Positions 33,808-42,377 of a DNA stretch of 64,000 nt are shown piece after piece. This DNA is from Sphingobium sp. BYY-5 (GTDB lineage Bacteria; Pseudomonadota; Alphaproteobacteria; Sphingomonadales; Sphingomonadaceae). Under the pieces are notes generated by a model. That model made no database searches, was not told the DNA's origin, and worked only from the letters and a program-made list of their open reading frames with translations. The stretch's first letter is position 1; every line of letters starts with the position of its first letter. The position numbers were made by a program, and so were the translations under genes. The DNA lies in the NCBI RefSeq assembly GCF_022758885.1, contig NZ_JALEBH010000001.1, forward strand, positions 496,001 to 560,000, read 5' to 3'.

Positions 33808-35703
33808 ATGTGCGGCATAGCGGGCATCTTCCATCTCGAAACGGCCAAGCCGGTCGATCCCGCGCGGGTGCGCGCCATGCTGGACGTGATGCCGCATCGC
33901 GGCCCGGACGGCAGCGGCATCTGGACCGCGCCGGGCGTGGGGCTGGGCCATCTGCGCCTGTCGATCATCGACCTCGCCGGCGGCGCGCAGCCGATGCTGA
34001 CCGAGGATGAGAGCCTCGCGGTCGTCTTCAACGGCGAAATCTATAATTTCGCGGAAGTGCGTGGCGAGTTGGATGCCAAGGGTCATGTCTTCCGCACAGA
34101 CAGCGACACCGAAGTCATTCTCCATGGCTATCGCCAGTGGGGGGAGGATTGCGTCAGCCATTTCAATGGTATGTTCGCCTTCGCCTTGTTCGACGCGCGC
34201 GCGCAATCGCTGTGGCTGGCGCGCGACCGGCTGGGAGTGAAGCCGCTTCATTATGCGCTGCTCTCCGACGGCAGCCTGATCTTCGGATCGGAACTCAAGA
34301 GCCTGCTCGCCCATCCGTTGCTGCGCCGCGCGCCGGACCTGTCGGCGGTCGAGGATTATATGGCCTATGGCTATGTTCCCGACGACGCCTGCCTGGTGGC
34401 GGGCGTGCGCAAGCTGGGCGCGGGGGAAACGCTGCGGCTGGTGCGCGGGCGGCCTCTGCCGCAGCCGCAACGCTATTGGGACGTCAGTTTCGCCGATCGC
34501 AGCAAGGCGAAGCCAGAGGTACTGGAGGAGGAACTGGTCGCCCTGATGCGGCAGGCGGTCCGATCCCGCATGGTGGCGGACGTGCCGCTCGGCGCGTTCC
34601 TGTCGGGGGGCGTGGACAGTAGCAGCGTCGTCGCGCTGATGGCCGAAGCGTCGACCCAGGCGGTCAAGACCTGCACCATCGGCTTCGACGTCGCCAGCCT
34701 GGACGAAACCGCCTATGCGGATCGCGTCGCCCGCCGCTTCGCCACCGACCATCGCAGCCGGATCGTGTCGCCCGACGATTATGGCCTGATCGACACGCTG
34801 GCCTTCCATTTCGACGAGCCGTTTGCCGATGCGTCCGCGCTGCCCACCTACCGGGTGTGCGAACTGGCGCGTGAGCAGGTGACGGTGGCGCTGTCGGGCG
34901 ACGGCGCGGATGAGGCGTTTGCAGGCTATCGCCGCCACCGTTTTCAGATGCAGGGCGAACGGCTGCGTGCCCTGATCCCCGCGTCGGTGCGCCAGCCTGT
35001 GTTCGGGACGCTCGGCCGCCATTATCCCAAGGCCGACTGGGCGCCGCGTTTTCTACGCGCCAAATCGACTTTCCTGGAACTGGCGGGCGAGGGAGGCGAG
35101 GCCTATGCCAACTCGGTGGGGGTGACGCCCCATGCCTTGCGTCAGCGCTTGTTCAGCCAGGAGATGAAGGGGCGCCTGGGCGCATACCGGGCCGAGGATC
35201 GCTATATCAAGGCGATGGCGGATGCGCCCGCGCGCGATCCGATCGACCGGGCGCAATATGCCGATATCCGTTTCTGGCTGCCGGGCGACATTCTGACCAA
35301 GACCGACCGGATGAGCATGGCCGTCAGCCTGGAAGCGCGCGAGCCTTTGCTCGACTATCGGCTGGTGGAGTTTGCCGCGCGCCTGCCGGTCGCCCAGCGC
35401 ATTCGCGGCAATAGCGGCAAATATATCGTCAAGAAGGCGATGGAGCCGTTCCTGCCGCAGGATATTCTCTATCGCCAGAAAATGGGCTTCGTGACCCCGA
35501 TCAGCGCCTGGTTCCGTGGCGCGCTGGCGGGGGAGGCGACGGCCATCGCGGGCGGATCGGCGCTGGCGAAAACCGGCTGGTTCGACACCAAGATGTTGGC
35601 CAGGGTCGCGGCGGACCATCGTGCGGGCGTGTCCGATCATGGCCGGCTGCTTTGGCAATTGCTGATGCTGGACAAGGCGCTGGCGCGGTTGTTTGGAGTG
35701 TGA
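33808..35703 (+). CDS. Asparagine synthase-like amidotransferase, XrtA system-associated
   Basis: This 631-residue protein has an N-terminal class II glutamine amidotransferase domain with the nucleophile Cys2 (MCGIAGIFHLE) and LGHLRLSIIDLAGGAQPM. The synthetase domain carries the PP-loop LSGGVDSSSVVALMAE at about residues 265-280 and VALSGDGADEAFAGYRRHR. The ammonia tunnel and nucleotide-binding elements are complete. It matches the exosortase A-associated amidotransferase (TIGR03108-type, from memory) and probably aminates a sugar or a linked acid in the polymer. Palindromic repeats flank it on both sides. The start is set by MCGIAG, because the initiator must be followed by Cys. Confidence 0.93.
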   Translation: MCGIAGIFHLETAKPVDPARVRAMLDVMPHRGPDGSGIWTAPGVGLGHLRLSIIDLAGGAQPMLTEDESLAVVFNGEIYNFAEVRGELDAKGHVFRTDSDTEVILHGYRQWGEDCVSHFNGMFAFALFDARAQSLWLARDRLGVKPLHYALLSDGSLIFGSELKSLLAHPLLRRAPDLSAVEDYMAYGYVPDDACLVAGVRKLGAGETLRLVRGRPLPQPQRYWDVSFADRSKAKPEVLEEELVALMRQAVRSRMVADVPLGAFLSGGVDSSSVVALMAEASTQAVKTCTIGFDVASLDETAYADRVARRFATDHRSRIVSPDDYGLIDTLAFHFDEPFADASALPTYRVCELAREQVTVALSGDGADEAFAGYRRHRFQMQGERLRALIPASVRQPVFGTLGRHYPKADWAPRFLRAKSTFLELAGEGGEAYANSVGVTPHALRQRLFSQEMKGRLGAYRAEDRYIKAMADAPARDPIDRAQYADIRFWLPGDILTKTDRMSMAVSLEAREPLLDYRLVEFAARLPVAQRIRGNSGKYIVKKAMEPFLPQDILYRQKMGFVTPISAWFRGALAGEATAIAGGSALAKTGWFDTKMLARVAADHRAGVSDHGRLLWQLLMLDKALARLFGV

Positions 35704-35715
35704 AGGCGTAATTCC

Positions 35716-35808
35716 GTTCGCCCTGAGCGAAGTCGAAGGGCAGGGCTGAGCGAAGTGAAGCCACTTCGCTAGGCTCAGTAGAGGGCTTCGACTTCGCCCA
35801 GCCTGAAC
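35716..35808. repeat. Imperfect palindromic repeat, GTTCGCCCTGAGC family, second copy
   Basis: The arms GTTCGCCCTGAGCGAAGTCG (from 35716) and CGACTTCGCCCAGCCTGAAC (to 35808) enclose a second hairpin with arms CTGAGCGAAGT and ACTTCGCT. It is of the same family as 33696-33768. Confidence 0.75.
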
Positions 35809-35893
35809 GGGTTGTTGAGGCGTCAGTAACTCCCCCTTGCAACCCGCGTCCACGAATGCCAACGGGACACATGACGATAAATAGGGCGCATCA

Positions 35894-37243
35894 GTGACAG
35901 TCTCCAAGGAAATCGTGCGGCTGCGCCTCTATGCGCTGTGTCTCGCGGGGGACATGGCCGGGCTGTTCTGCGCCTTCCTGGCCGCCAATTATTTCGTGCT
36001 GGGCGCGCTCTGGGGCGAGCCGGGCAAGCCGCACGGCCTGGTGATGTTCGCCATGGTCGCGCCGCTCTATGCGTTGCTCGCGGTGCAGGGCGGCGCCTAT
36101 GGCATCAACACGCTCGACCGCGTGCGGCGCGGTATTTTCCGCGCGCTGCTGGCGCTGGCGCAGGCGGCGCTGCTGATGCTGCTGATCGTCTATCTGGGCA
36201 AGATCGCCGAGCAGCTTTCCCGTCTGACCTTCCTTGCCGGGCTGCTGCTGGGCGCGCTGGCGCTGGCGCTGGTCCGCCTGGCCGTCGCGCGGCTGGCGGT
36301 GCGCCTGCTGGGCGATGTGCCGCACCTCACCGCTGTCATCATGGATGGCGTTGTCATCGAAACCGGCCCGCATATGGAGATCATCCAGGCCGACGCCGCT
36401 GACCTTCGCCCCGAACGGCATGATGCGGACATGGCGGCCCGGCTGGCGGCGGCGGTCGGCATGGCCGAACGGGTGATCGTCGCCTGTCCGTTTGAGCGGA
36501 TGGACGACTGGTCGGCGGCGCTCAAGTCGCTGTCGGCCCGTGGGGAAATCGTCGTTCCCGAACTGCTGCGCTTCGCGCCGGCGCGGGTGGATGAATTTGA
36601 CGGCCAGCCGACTATCATCGTGGCGGGCGGTCCGCTCCAGTTTCGCGATCGCCTCATCAAGCGCTTGTTCGACCTGATCGTCGCCAGCATCGCAACCCTG
36701 TTGCTGTCGCCGATTCTGATCGCCGCCGCGCTGGCGGTGAAGCTGACCAGCCCCGGCCCGGTGCTGTTCCGCCAGCCGCGCATCGGCAAGGATGGGCGCC
36801 CCTTTTCCATCTACAAATTCCGTTCGATGCGCAGCGAGGCAAGCGACCATAAGGCGGCGACCCTCACCCGGCGCGACGACGACCGGGTGACGCGCGTCGG
36901 CGCCTTCCTGCGCAAGACCAGCATCGACGAACTGCCGCAGCTCTTCAACGTGCTGAAGGGCGATATGAGCATCGTCGGCCCGCGCCCGCACGCCGCCGCC
37001 GCCAAGGCGGGCGACAGCCTCTATTGGGAGGTCGACGCCCGCTATTGGGAACGGCATTGCATCAAGCCGGGCATGACCGGCCTTGCCCAGGTGCGCGGCC
37101 ATCGCGGCGCGACCGATCATCATCAGGATCTGATCGATCGCCTGCGGTCCGACCTGGAATATGTTAGCGACTGGTCGATCTGGCGCGACCTGCGGATCAT
37201 CGTCGCAACTCTGGGCGTGCTCGTCCATCACAAGGCCTATTGA
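35894..37243 (+). CDS. Priming sugar transferase (undecaprenyl-phosphate hexose-1-phosphate transferase)
   Basis: This 449-residue member of the WbaP/PglC-type polyisoprenyl-phosphate hexose-1-phosphate transferase family has N-terminal membrane helices (about 15-130) and a variable cytosolic region. The C-terminal catalytic bac_transf domain carries KRLFDLIVASIATLLLSPILIAAALAVK, GPVLFRQPRIGKDGRPFSIYKFRSMR, VGAFLRKTSIDELPQLFNVLKGDMSIVGPRPHA and RHCIKPGMTGLAQVRG. It starts polymer synthesis by putting the first sugar phosphate on undecaprenyl phosphate. The start is GTG 35894. It stands after the second palindromic repeat and begins the assembly part of the cluster. Confidence 0.93.
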   Translation: MTVSKEIVRLRLYALCLAGDMAGLFCAFLAANYFVLGALWGEPGKPHGLVMFAMVAPLYALLAVQGGAYGINTLDRVRRGIFRALLALAQAALLMLLIVYLGKIAEQLSRLTFLAGLLLGALALALVRLAVARLAVRLLGDVPHLTAVIMDGVVIETGPHMEIIQADAADLRPERHDADMAARLAAAVGMAERVIVACPFERMDDWSAALKSLSARGEIVVPELLRFAPARVDEFDGQPTIIVAGGPLQFRDRLIKRLFDLIVASIATLLLSPILIAAALAVKLTSPGPVLFRQPRIGKDGRPFSIYKFRSMRSEASDHKAATLTRRDDDRVTRVGAFLRKTSIDELPQLFNVLKGDMSIVGPRPHAAAAKAGDSLYWEVDARYWERHCIKPGMTGLAQVRGHRGATDHHQDLIDRLRSDLEYVSDWSIWRDLRIIVATLGVLVHHKAY

Positions 37244-37247
37244 GCCG

Positions 37248-38378
37248 GTGGCGACCAACCTGATCCTGGCCGCCGTCCTGCTGCTCTGCCTGGTGGCCGT
37301 GGCGTGGCCCTTCCTCTTCTACCCGCTGATCCTGCGCCTGCTGCCGACCCGGCCGGAACAGCCGGCCGGAGGGCCGCTGTCCAGCGCTTCGCTGCTCTTC
37401 TGCGCATACAACGAAGCGGACAGCATGGCGGAGAAGCTGGCCAACCTCGCCATGCTGCGCCGTCGCCACCCCACGCTGGAGTTTCTGGCGTTTGACGACG
37501 GCTCATCCGATGGCACCGGCGACCTGATCGAACGGTACGGCGACCTCGTGACCCTGGTGCGCGGCCCCGGCCGCAGCGGCAAGGCGCATGGGATGAAACA
37601 ACTCGCCGCCCGTGCGCGGGGCGATGTCCTGATCTTCACCGACGCCAACGTGCTGCTGGATGAGGAAGCGGTCGAACGGCTGCTCGCCCGCTATGCGGAC
37701 CCGCAAGTGGGCGGTGTGCTCGGCTCGCTCCACTACATCGGCGCGGATGAGTCCGCGACCGCCTCGGTCGGCTCGCTCTACTGGCGGTTGGAGGAAAAGC
37801 TGAAGGACGAGGAATCGCGCACCGGCAATGTGCTGGGCGCGGATGGCTCGATCTTCTCGATCCGGCGCGCGCTCTATCCCGATTTCCCCGATAGCGTTCT
37901 GGACGACCTCACCGTCTCCATGGCGGTGATCTTCGCGGGCAGGCGCCTTATCAAGGCGAAGGACGTGATCGCCCGCGAACGGCTCGTGACCGCGCGCAAG
38001 GATGAATATCGGCGCAAGGTGCGGATCGCCGCGCGCGCCTGGCACACGCACCGCCATTTGGCCCCGCAACTGCGGAAGATGGCCGCGATCGACCGCTTCA
38101 AATATGGATCGCGCAAGATCATCCGCTGGTTCGGCGGCGTCATCATCCTGATCGGCGCGCTTGCGGCCGGCGTGCTCGCCATGCGGATTTCGCCGATGCT
38201 CTATCTTGCCGGTGCGCTGGCTGTCGCTTTCGGTGTCTGGATCGGCGTCCGTTCGAAAAGCGGGCCGTTCGCCGCGCTGGTCGACGTGCTGATCGCCTAT
38301 GCTGCCACGATACAGGGGGTGGCGAGGGCGATGAGCGGACGCACCGTCACGACATGGAACCCGGCCAAGTCGCGCTGA
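37248..38378 (+). CDS. Family 2 glycosyltransferase with membrane segments
   Basis: This 376-residue GT-A enzyme has an N-terminal anchor (LILAAVLLLCLVAVAWPFLFYPLIL). The GT2 core follows: SASLLFCAYNEADSMAEKL, FLAFDDGSSDGTGDLIERYG, IFTDANVLLDEEAVERLL (DxD-like DAN) and VLGADGSIFSIRRAL. The catalytic DD is in FPDSVLDDLTVSMAVI. Two C-terminal membrane helices follow, as in processive or undecaprenyl-linked sugar transferases. It adds a sugar to the lipid-linked chain. The start is GTG 37248, 4 nt after the preceding stop; no upstream start fits. Confidence 0.88.
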   Translation: MATNLILAAVLLLCLVAVAWPFLFYPLILRLLPTRPEQPAGGPLSSASLLFCAYNEADSMAEKLANLAMLRRRHPTLEFLAFDDGSSDGTGDLIERYGDLVTLVRGPGRSGKAHGMKQLAARARGDVLIFTDANVLLDEEAVERLLARYADPQVGGVLGSLHYIGADESATASVGSLYWRLEEKLKDEESRTGNVLGADGSIFSIRRALYPDFPDSVLDDLTVSMAVIFAGRRLIKAKDVIARERLVTARKDEYRRKVRIAARAWHTHRHLAPQLRKMAAIDRFKYGSRKIIRWFGGVIILIGALAAGVLAMRISPMLYLAGALAVAFGVWIGVRSKSGPFAALVDVLIAYAATIQGVARAMSGRTVTTWNPAKSR

Positions 38379-38439
38379 CCCTCTCGCCAAGGGCGCGTGA
38401 TATTGTATAGGCCGATATCGACCCCATGCGGAGAATGAC

Positions 38440-39192
38440 GTGATTACTGTCCAGCGGGTGACGAAGGTCGCCGGCAAGTATCTGACCAGGGCGGCGCTCA
38501 AGCTCCGCAAGGCGCTGGGCGCGCGGGCGACACGCGGCTGCTCTGCTTGCGGCGCGAACGTCATCGGTTTCTTCCGCTATGGCGACAATGGTGAATGGGG
38601 CTGCCCCGAATGCGGCGCGTCGCCGCGCGAACGGCTGATGAACTGGCTGATCGAGCAGGGCAGGCTCCAGGTGCCGACGACAGGGGCCGTCCTGCACATG
38701 GCGCCCAATGAAACGAGCCTCGTGCGCCGTTTCTCCGCCGCCGCCGATTATGTCCCCGCCGATCTGGACCCGGCCCGCTACAACACGCCCAACATGCGCC
38801 GCGTCGACCTGATGGAGTTGGCGGACACGGATCGTTACGACATCTTCTACGCCAGCCATGTGATGGAACATGTCCCCGACGACAGGGCAGTGCTGCGCAA
38901 CATCCACCGCGCGCTTAAACCGGGCGGCGAGGCGTGGCTGATCGTCCCATTATGGGACAAGTCGACCGAGGATGGCAGCTTCGACATCCCCCCGCGTGAA
39001 CGCGAGCGTCGTTTCGGCCAGTGGGACCATGTGCGTCAGTACGGCCCCGATTTCGCCGATCGCATCCGTGCCGCGGGATTTGATCTGGAGGAGGTTGACG
39101 TGTCCTCGATCGATGTCGTCCCGCGCCATTTCTACGCGCTGGAGGACCGGCTGTTCCGCGCCCGCAAGCCGGTAGAGGTCGCTCCGCGGTGA
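38440..39192 (+). CDS. SAM-dependent methyltransferase with N-terminal zinc ribbon
   Basis: This 250-residue protein begins with a basic helix (about 1-30) and then a four-cysteine zinc-ribbon pattern CSACGANVIGFF...WGCPECGASPRERLM. A class I methyltransferase domain follows: GAVLHMAPNETSLVRRF (in place of the usual GxGxG), IFYASHVMEHVPDDRAVLRNIHRALKPGGEAWLIVPLW. It lies between two EPS genes, overlapping the flippase by 4 nt. It may methylate a sugar or end group of the polymer. The GTG 38440 start is favoured by position. The altered SAM-binding loop makes the assignment a little weaker. Confidence 0.8.
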   Translation: MITVQRVTKVAGKYLTRAALKLRKALGARATRGCSACGANVIGFFRYGDNGEWGCPECGASPRERLMNWLIEQGRLQVPTTGAVLHMAPNETSLVRRFSAAADYVPADLDPARYNTPNMRRVDLMELADTDRYDIFYASHVMEHVPDDRAVLRNIHRALKPGGEAWLIVPLWDKSTEDGSFDIPPRERERRFGQWDHVRQYGPDFADRIRAAGFDLEEVDVSSIDVVPRHFYALEDRLFRARKPVEVAPR

Positions 39193-40490
39193 GCCGCCTT
39201 GCGCGGATGGAAGGCTCCGCCCGCATCCTGGCCCTGGTGAAGCTCGCCAATGTAGGGCTGGTCCTGATCTGGGGCTTCGCCGTCACCTTCGTCTTCGTGC
39301 GCGTGCTGCCGATCGCCGAATTTCAGGCCTTCCTGCTGCTCGTCGCCTTCGGCAACTTCACCATCTCGGCGGAGTTCGGCCTCACCAGCATCATCTACGC
39401 CCGCCTGCGCCAGCACTGGCTTGGCAGCGGCGGCGGGGAGGCGGATGGCGGCTTCCGGCTGGAGGAGATGGGCGTGCTGTTCCTCTTCCTCGGCCTGCTG
39501 GTTGCCGGGGGGACGCTGATCCTGCTGGCGGCGCTGGCCATGGGCTGGTTAAAGACATCTATACCATTGCTTTTTCTTCTCTTTTTCCTGTCGGCTTGCC
39601 TCAATCTGCCGGCCTTGCTGGCCAAGCGGGCGCTGGCGGCGGTGGACGGCAATTTCCTGTGGGAAGCGTTGGACTGCGCGCGGCGCGTGGTGACGATCGG
39701 GCTGCTGCTGGCGATCCTGATCGGGCTTGATCCCCGCCTGTCGGTGGCGCTGCAACTGGTCGCGAGTATCGTGGTGATCGCCTATGCGATCGGCCATGTC
39801 CACCGGCGCCTGGGCATGGACAAGCGGCACTGGCTGGCTTTCCGCGTCGGCGGCGGCCATGTGCGCACCCATTATCTGCGCGATATCGGCGCGTCGGCGG
39901 CTTACACCGTGTCGGACATCATCGCCTATAACGCGCCCTATTTCACCATCGCCGCGATGACGGCGGATGCACGGCCGATGCTGGTGTTCGATTTCTTCTT
40001 CAAGATGTCCAGGTCGCTGTCCATGTTGGTGCGGGCCATGGTGGAAGCGGCGCTGCCGCGCATCACCCGCGCCTATCATGCGGGCGACCGGGCGCGGCTG
40101 CGGCAATTGCTCCTGCGCGCGCTAGGCGCGGCCATGATCTTCGCGCTGGGCCTCGCGGCGGTGCTGCTGGTGGCGGGCGACAGGCTGTTCGCCATCCTGT
40201 TCGACGGACGCGCCGCGATCGACCGGGCGGACCTTGGCCTTATCGTCCTGGCGCTCGTGGCGCTCACGGCGCTGTGCGTTTCCGTCTATATCCAGGCGGC
40301 GTTGGGGCGGTTCAGTCAGTTGCTCGCCTGTTCGTTGCCTTTCCTTGCCGGATCGCTCGCCAGCGCGCCGTTGGCGCGACTATTCTGGCCGGAGCGCTTC
40401 GACCTTGCTTTCCTTGCTCTCTACGCCTTGGCCCTGATCGGGGTAGCGGGGCTGCATCTTCTGTCCCTGCGCAGGCTGCTGCGCGCATGA
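39189..40490 (+). CDS. Wzx-type oligosaccharide flippase
   Basis: This 433-residue polytopic protein has about twelve hydrophobic segments, starting with ILALVKLANVGLVLIWGFAVTFVFV and ending with FLALYALALIGVAGLHLLSLRRLL. It has the layout of the polysaccharide biosynthesis/MATE-like flippase superfamily, with charged residues in the interior helices (RMEGSAR, RSLSMLVRAMVEAALPRI, AYHAGDRARLRQLLLRALGAAM). It should move the lipid-linked repeat unit to the periplasm. It overlaps both the methyltransferase and the next glycosyltransferase by 4 nt. The start is GTG 39189. Confidence 0.8.
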   Translation: MSRLARMEGSARILALVKLANVGLVLIWGFAVTFVFVRVLPIAEFQAFLLLVAFGNFTISAEFGLTSIIYARLRQHWLGSGGGEADGGFRLEEMGVLFLFLGLLVAGGTLILLAALAMGWLKTSIPLLFLLFFLSACLNLPALLAKRALAAVDGNFLWEALDCARRVVTIGLLLAILIGLDPRLSVALQLVASIVVIAYAIGHVHRRLGMDKRHWLAFRVGGGHVRTHYLRDIGASAAYTVSDIIAYNAPYFTIAAMTADARPMLVFDFFFKMSRSLSMLVRAMVEAALPRITRAYHAGDRARLRQLLLRALGAAMIFALGLAAVLLVAGDRLFAILFDGRAAIDRADLGLIVLALVALTALCVSVYIQAALGRFSQLLACSLPFLAGSLASAPLARLFWPERFDLAFLALYALALIGVAGLHLLSLRRLLRA

Positions 40491-41632
40491 AGGTTGCGAT
40501 GCTCGATCCGTCGCTCTTCACCGGGCGCTATGACGACAGCCTGTGCGCGGCGCTGGCGGGGCAGGGTGCGCAAGTGACGCTGCTCGGCCGGCCGATGCGC
40601 ACGACCGACGCCATCACGCCGCAGGGCTACAGCTACCTCCCCCATTTCTTCCGCTGCAGCGAAGCGTTGCGCGCCCGGATCGGGGAAGGACGCGCCTTCC
40701 GCCTCGCCAAGGCGGCGGAATATGGCCTTGCCTGCGCGCTGGGCGACCTTGCGCCGTTGACCGCCACCGATCTGGTCCATGTCCAGTGGCTGCCGCTCGC
40801 CCCGGCCGACGGACTGATGCTCAAGCGATTGAAGGGGCATACGGCGCTGGTCCACACCGTCCATAATGCCGATGCCTATCATGCCGATGCGGGATTGCAG
40901 GGGCGCGGTTATCGGGCCTTGCTCGACCTGTTCGATGCGCTGGTCGTGCATGGCGACACGACGCGCGACGCGCTGGTCGGGCAGGGGATCGATCCGGCGC
41001 GCATCCATGTGACGCCCCATCCGCCGATGCGCCTCGCCACCGCCACGCCCGAAGAGCTTGTCGCCATTCCGGCCCCGGCCATTCCGCGCCTGCTCTTCTT
41101 CGGCACGATCCGTCCTTACAAGGGCGTTGACCTGCTTATAGAGGCCTGCCTCCAGCTCTGGCGCGCCGGGCAGCGGTTCGAACTGGCGCTGGCGGGCAAG
41201 CCCTTCATGGATGTCGCGCCCCTGATCGATGCGGTAGCGCAGGCCGGTTTCGCCGATCGCATCATCACCGATTTCGGTTTCCTGACCGAAGGGCGGCTCG
41301 ACGCCCATATGGCGCGGGCGGACATGCTGATCTTCCCCTATCGCCATATCGATTCGAGCGGCGCCTTCCTGTCGGCGCTGCACCATGGCAAGGCGATGGT
41401 GACGTCGGACGCGGGCATGTTCGGCCAGTTGCCGGATGGCGTGGCGGTGAGGACGCCGGCGGGAAATGCGCCCGCGTTGGCCCGAGCCCTCTTGCCGCTG
41501 ATCGAAAGCACGGCCATCAGGCAGGACTATGGCGCGCGCGCGCGCAGCTATGGCGAAGAAATGGGGTCTTGGAAGGATATGGCGGTGGCGACGATCGGCA
41601 TCTACGAAACCGTGCTGGCCGCGCGCGCATGA
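40487..41632 (+). CDS. GT4-type glycosyltransferase
   Basis: This 381-residue GT-B enzyme starts with MKVAMLDPSLFTGRYDDSL and has the donor-domain motif PRLLFFGTIRPYKGVDLLIEACLQL. A nucleotide-binding RIITDFGFLTEGRLDAHMARADMLIFPYRHIDSSGAFLSALHHGKAMVTSDAG follows, in which the usual Glu of ExxG is replaced by SGA. The N-terminal domain has VHTVHNADAYHADAG. Its sugar is unknown. It overlaps neighbours by 4 nt, and the start ATG 40487 is set by that overlap. Confidence 0.88.
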   Translation: MKVAMLDPSLFTGRYDDSLCAALAGQGAQVTLLGRPMRTTDAITPQGYSYLPHFFRCSEALRARIGEGRAFRLAKAAEYGLACALGDLAPLTATDLVHVQWLPLAPADGLMLKRLKGHTALVHTVHNADAYHADAGLQGRGYRALLDLFDALVVHGDTTRDALVGQGIDPARIHVTPHPPMRLATATPEELVAIPAPAIPRLLFFGTIRPYKGVDLLIEACLQLWRAGQRFELALAGKPFMDVAPLIDAVAQAGFADRIITDFGFLTEGRLDAHMARADMLIFPYRHIDSSGAFLSALHHGKAMVTSDAGMFGQLPDGVAVRTPAGNAPALARALLPLIESTAIRQDYGARARSYGEEMGSWKDMAVATIGIYETVLAARA

Positions 41633-42375
41633 ACCGCTATCTGCGCGAACTGGCCGATCGCAAGCTGGCGCTGCGCCTCGCCTTGTCCGGCCGCGTCCAT
41701 CAATATCCCGAAATCCAGGCGCTGAGGCGCTTCCTGTCGGCCTTCGCGGTCGACTGCCTGTTCGACGTTGGCGCCAATCGCGGCCAATATGCGACCATGG
41801 TGCGCATGGATGCGGGCTATAAGGGGCTGATCCTCTCCTTCGAGCCCAATCCCGATGTGTTCGCCGAACTGGAAAAGAAGGCCGCTTCCGACCGCAACTG
41901 GCATGTCTTCAACATGGCGCTGTCCGATTTCGATGGCGTCGCCAGCTTCAACATCATGGCTGCTGACCAGTTCAGTTCCTTGAAAAGCCCGTCCGATGCG
42001 CAAGACGCCATCTTCGCCGATCGCAACAAGGTGACGAAGACGGTGGAGATGCAGTGCCGTCGGCTCGATACGCTGCTGCCTGAACTCATGGCGCAGCATG
42101 GCTTTGCGCGTCCCTTCCTCAAGATGGATACGCAGGGCCACGACCTGTCGGTCTGTGAGGGCGCTGGCGACACGCTGGCCAGGATGCTGGGCGTGCAGAC
42201 CGAACTGGGCGTGCGGCCCATTTATGAAGGCGGCACCGGCTATCGCGCGATGATCGACTGGCTGGAGGCGCACGGCTTCATCCCCTCGGCCTTCTTCGCC
42301 AACAATAAGGGGCATTTCCCGTTGCTGGTGGAAATGGACGGTATTTTCGTCAACCGGACGCTGGTCGAGAACTGA
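41629..42375 (+). CDS. FkbM family methyltransferase
   Basis: This 248-residue class I methyltransferase has CLFDVGANRGQYATMVRM (SAM-binding G-loop), LILSFEPNPDVFAELEKK, MALSDFDGVASFNIM, CRRLDTLLPELM and FLKMDTQGHDLSVCEGAG. This sequence order is diagnostic of FkbM-type O-methyltransferases. These usually methylate a sugar hydroxyl in polysaccharides or glycolipids. It is translationally coupled (ATGA) to the preceding glycosyltransferase. The substrate is inferred from context. Confidence 0.92.
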   Translation: MNRYLRELADRKLALRLALSGRVHQYPEIQALRRFLSAFAVDCLFDVGANRGQYATMVRMDAGYKGLILSFEPNPDVFAELEKKAASDRNWHVFNMALSDFDGVASFNIMAADQFSSLKSPSDAQDAIFADRNKVTKTVEMQCRRLDTLLPELMAQHGFARPFLKMDTQGHDLSVCEGAGDTLARMLGVQTELGVRPIYEGGTGYRAMIDWLEAHGFIPSAFFANNKGHFPLLVEMDGIFVNRTLVEN

Positions 42376-42377
42376 TC

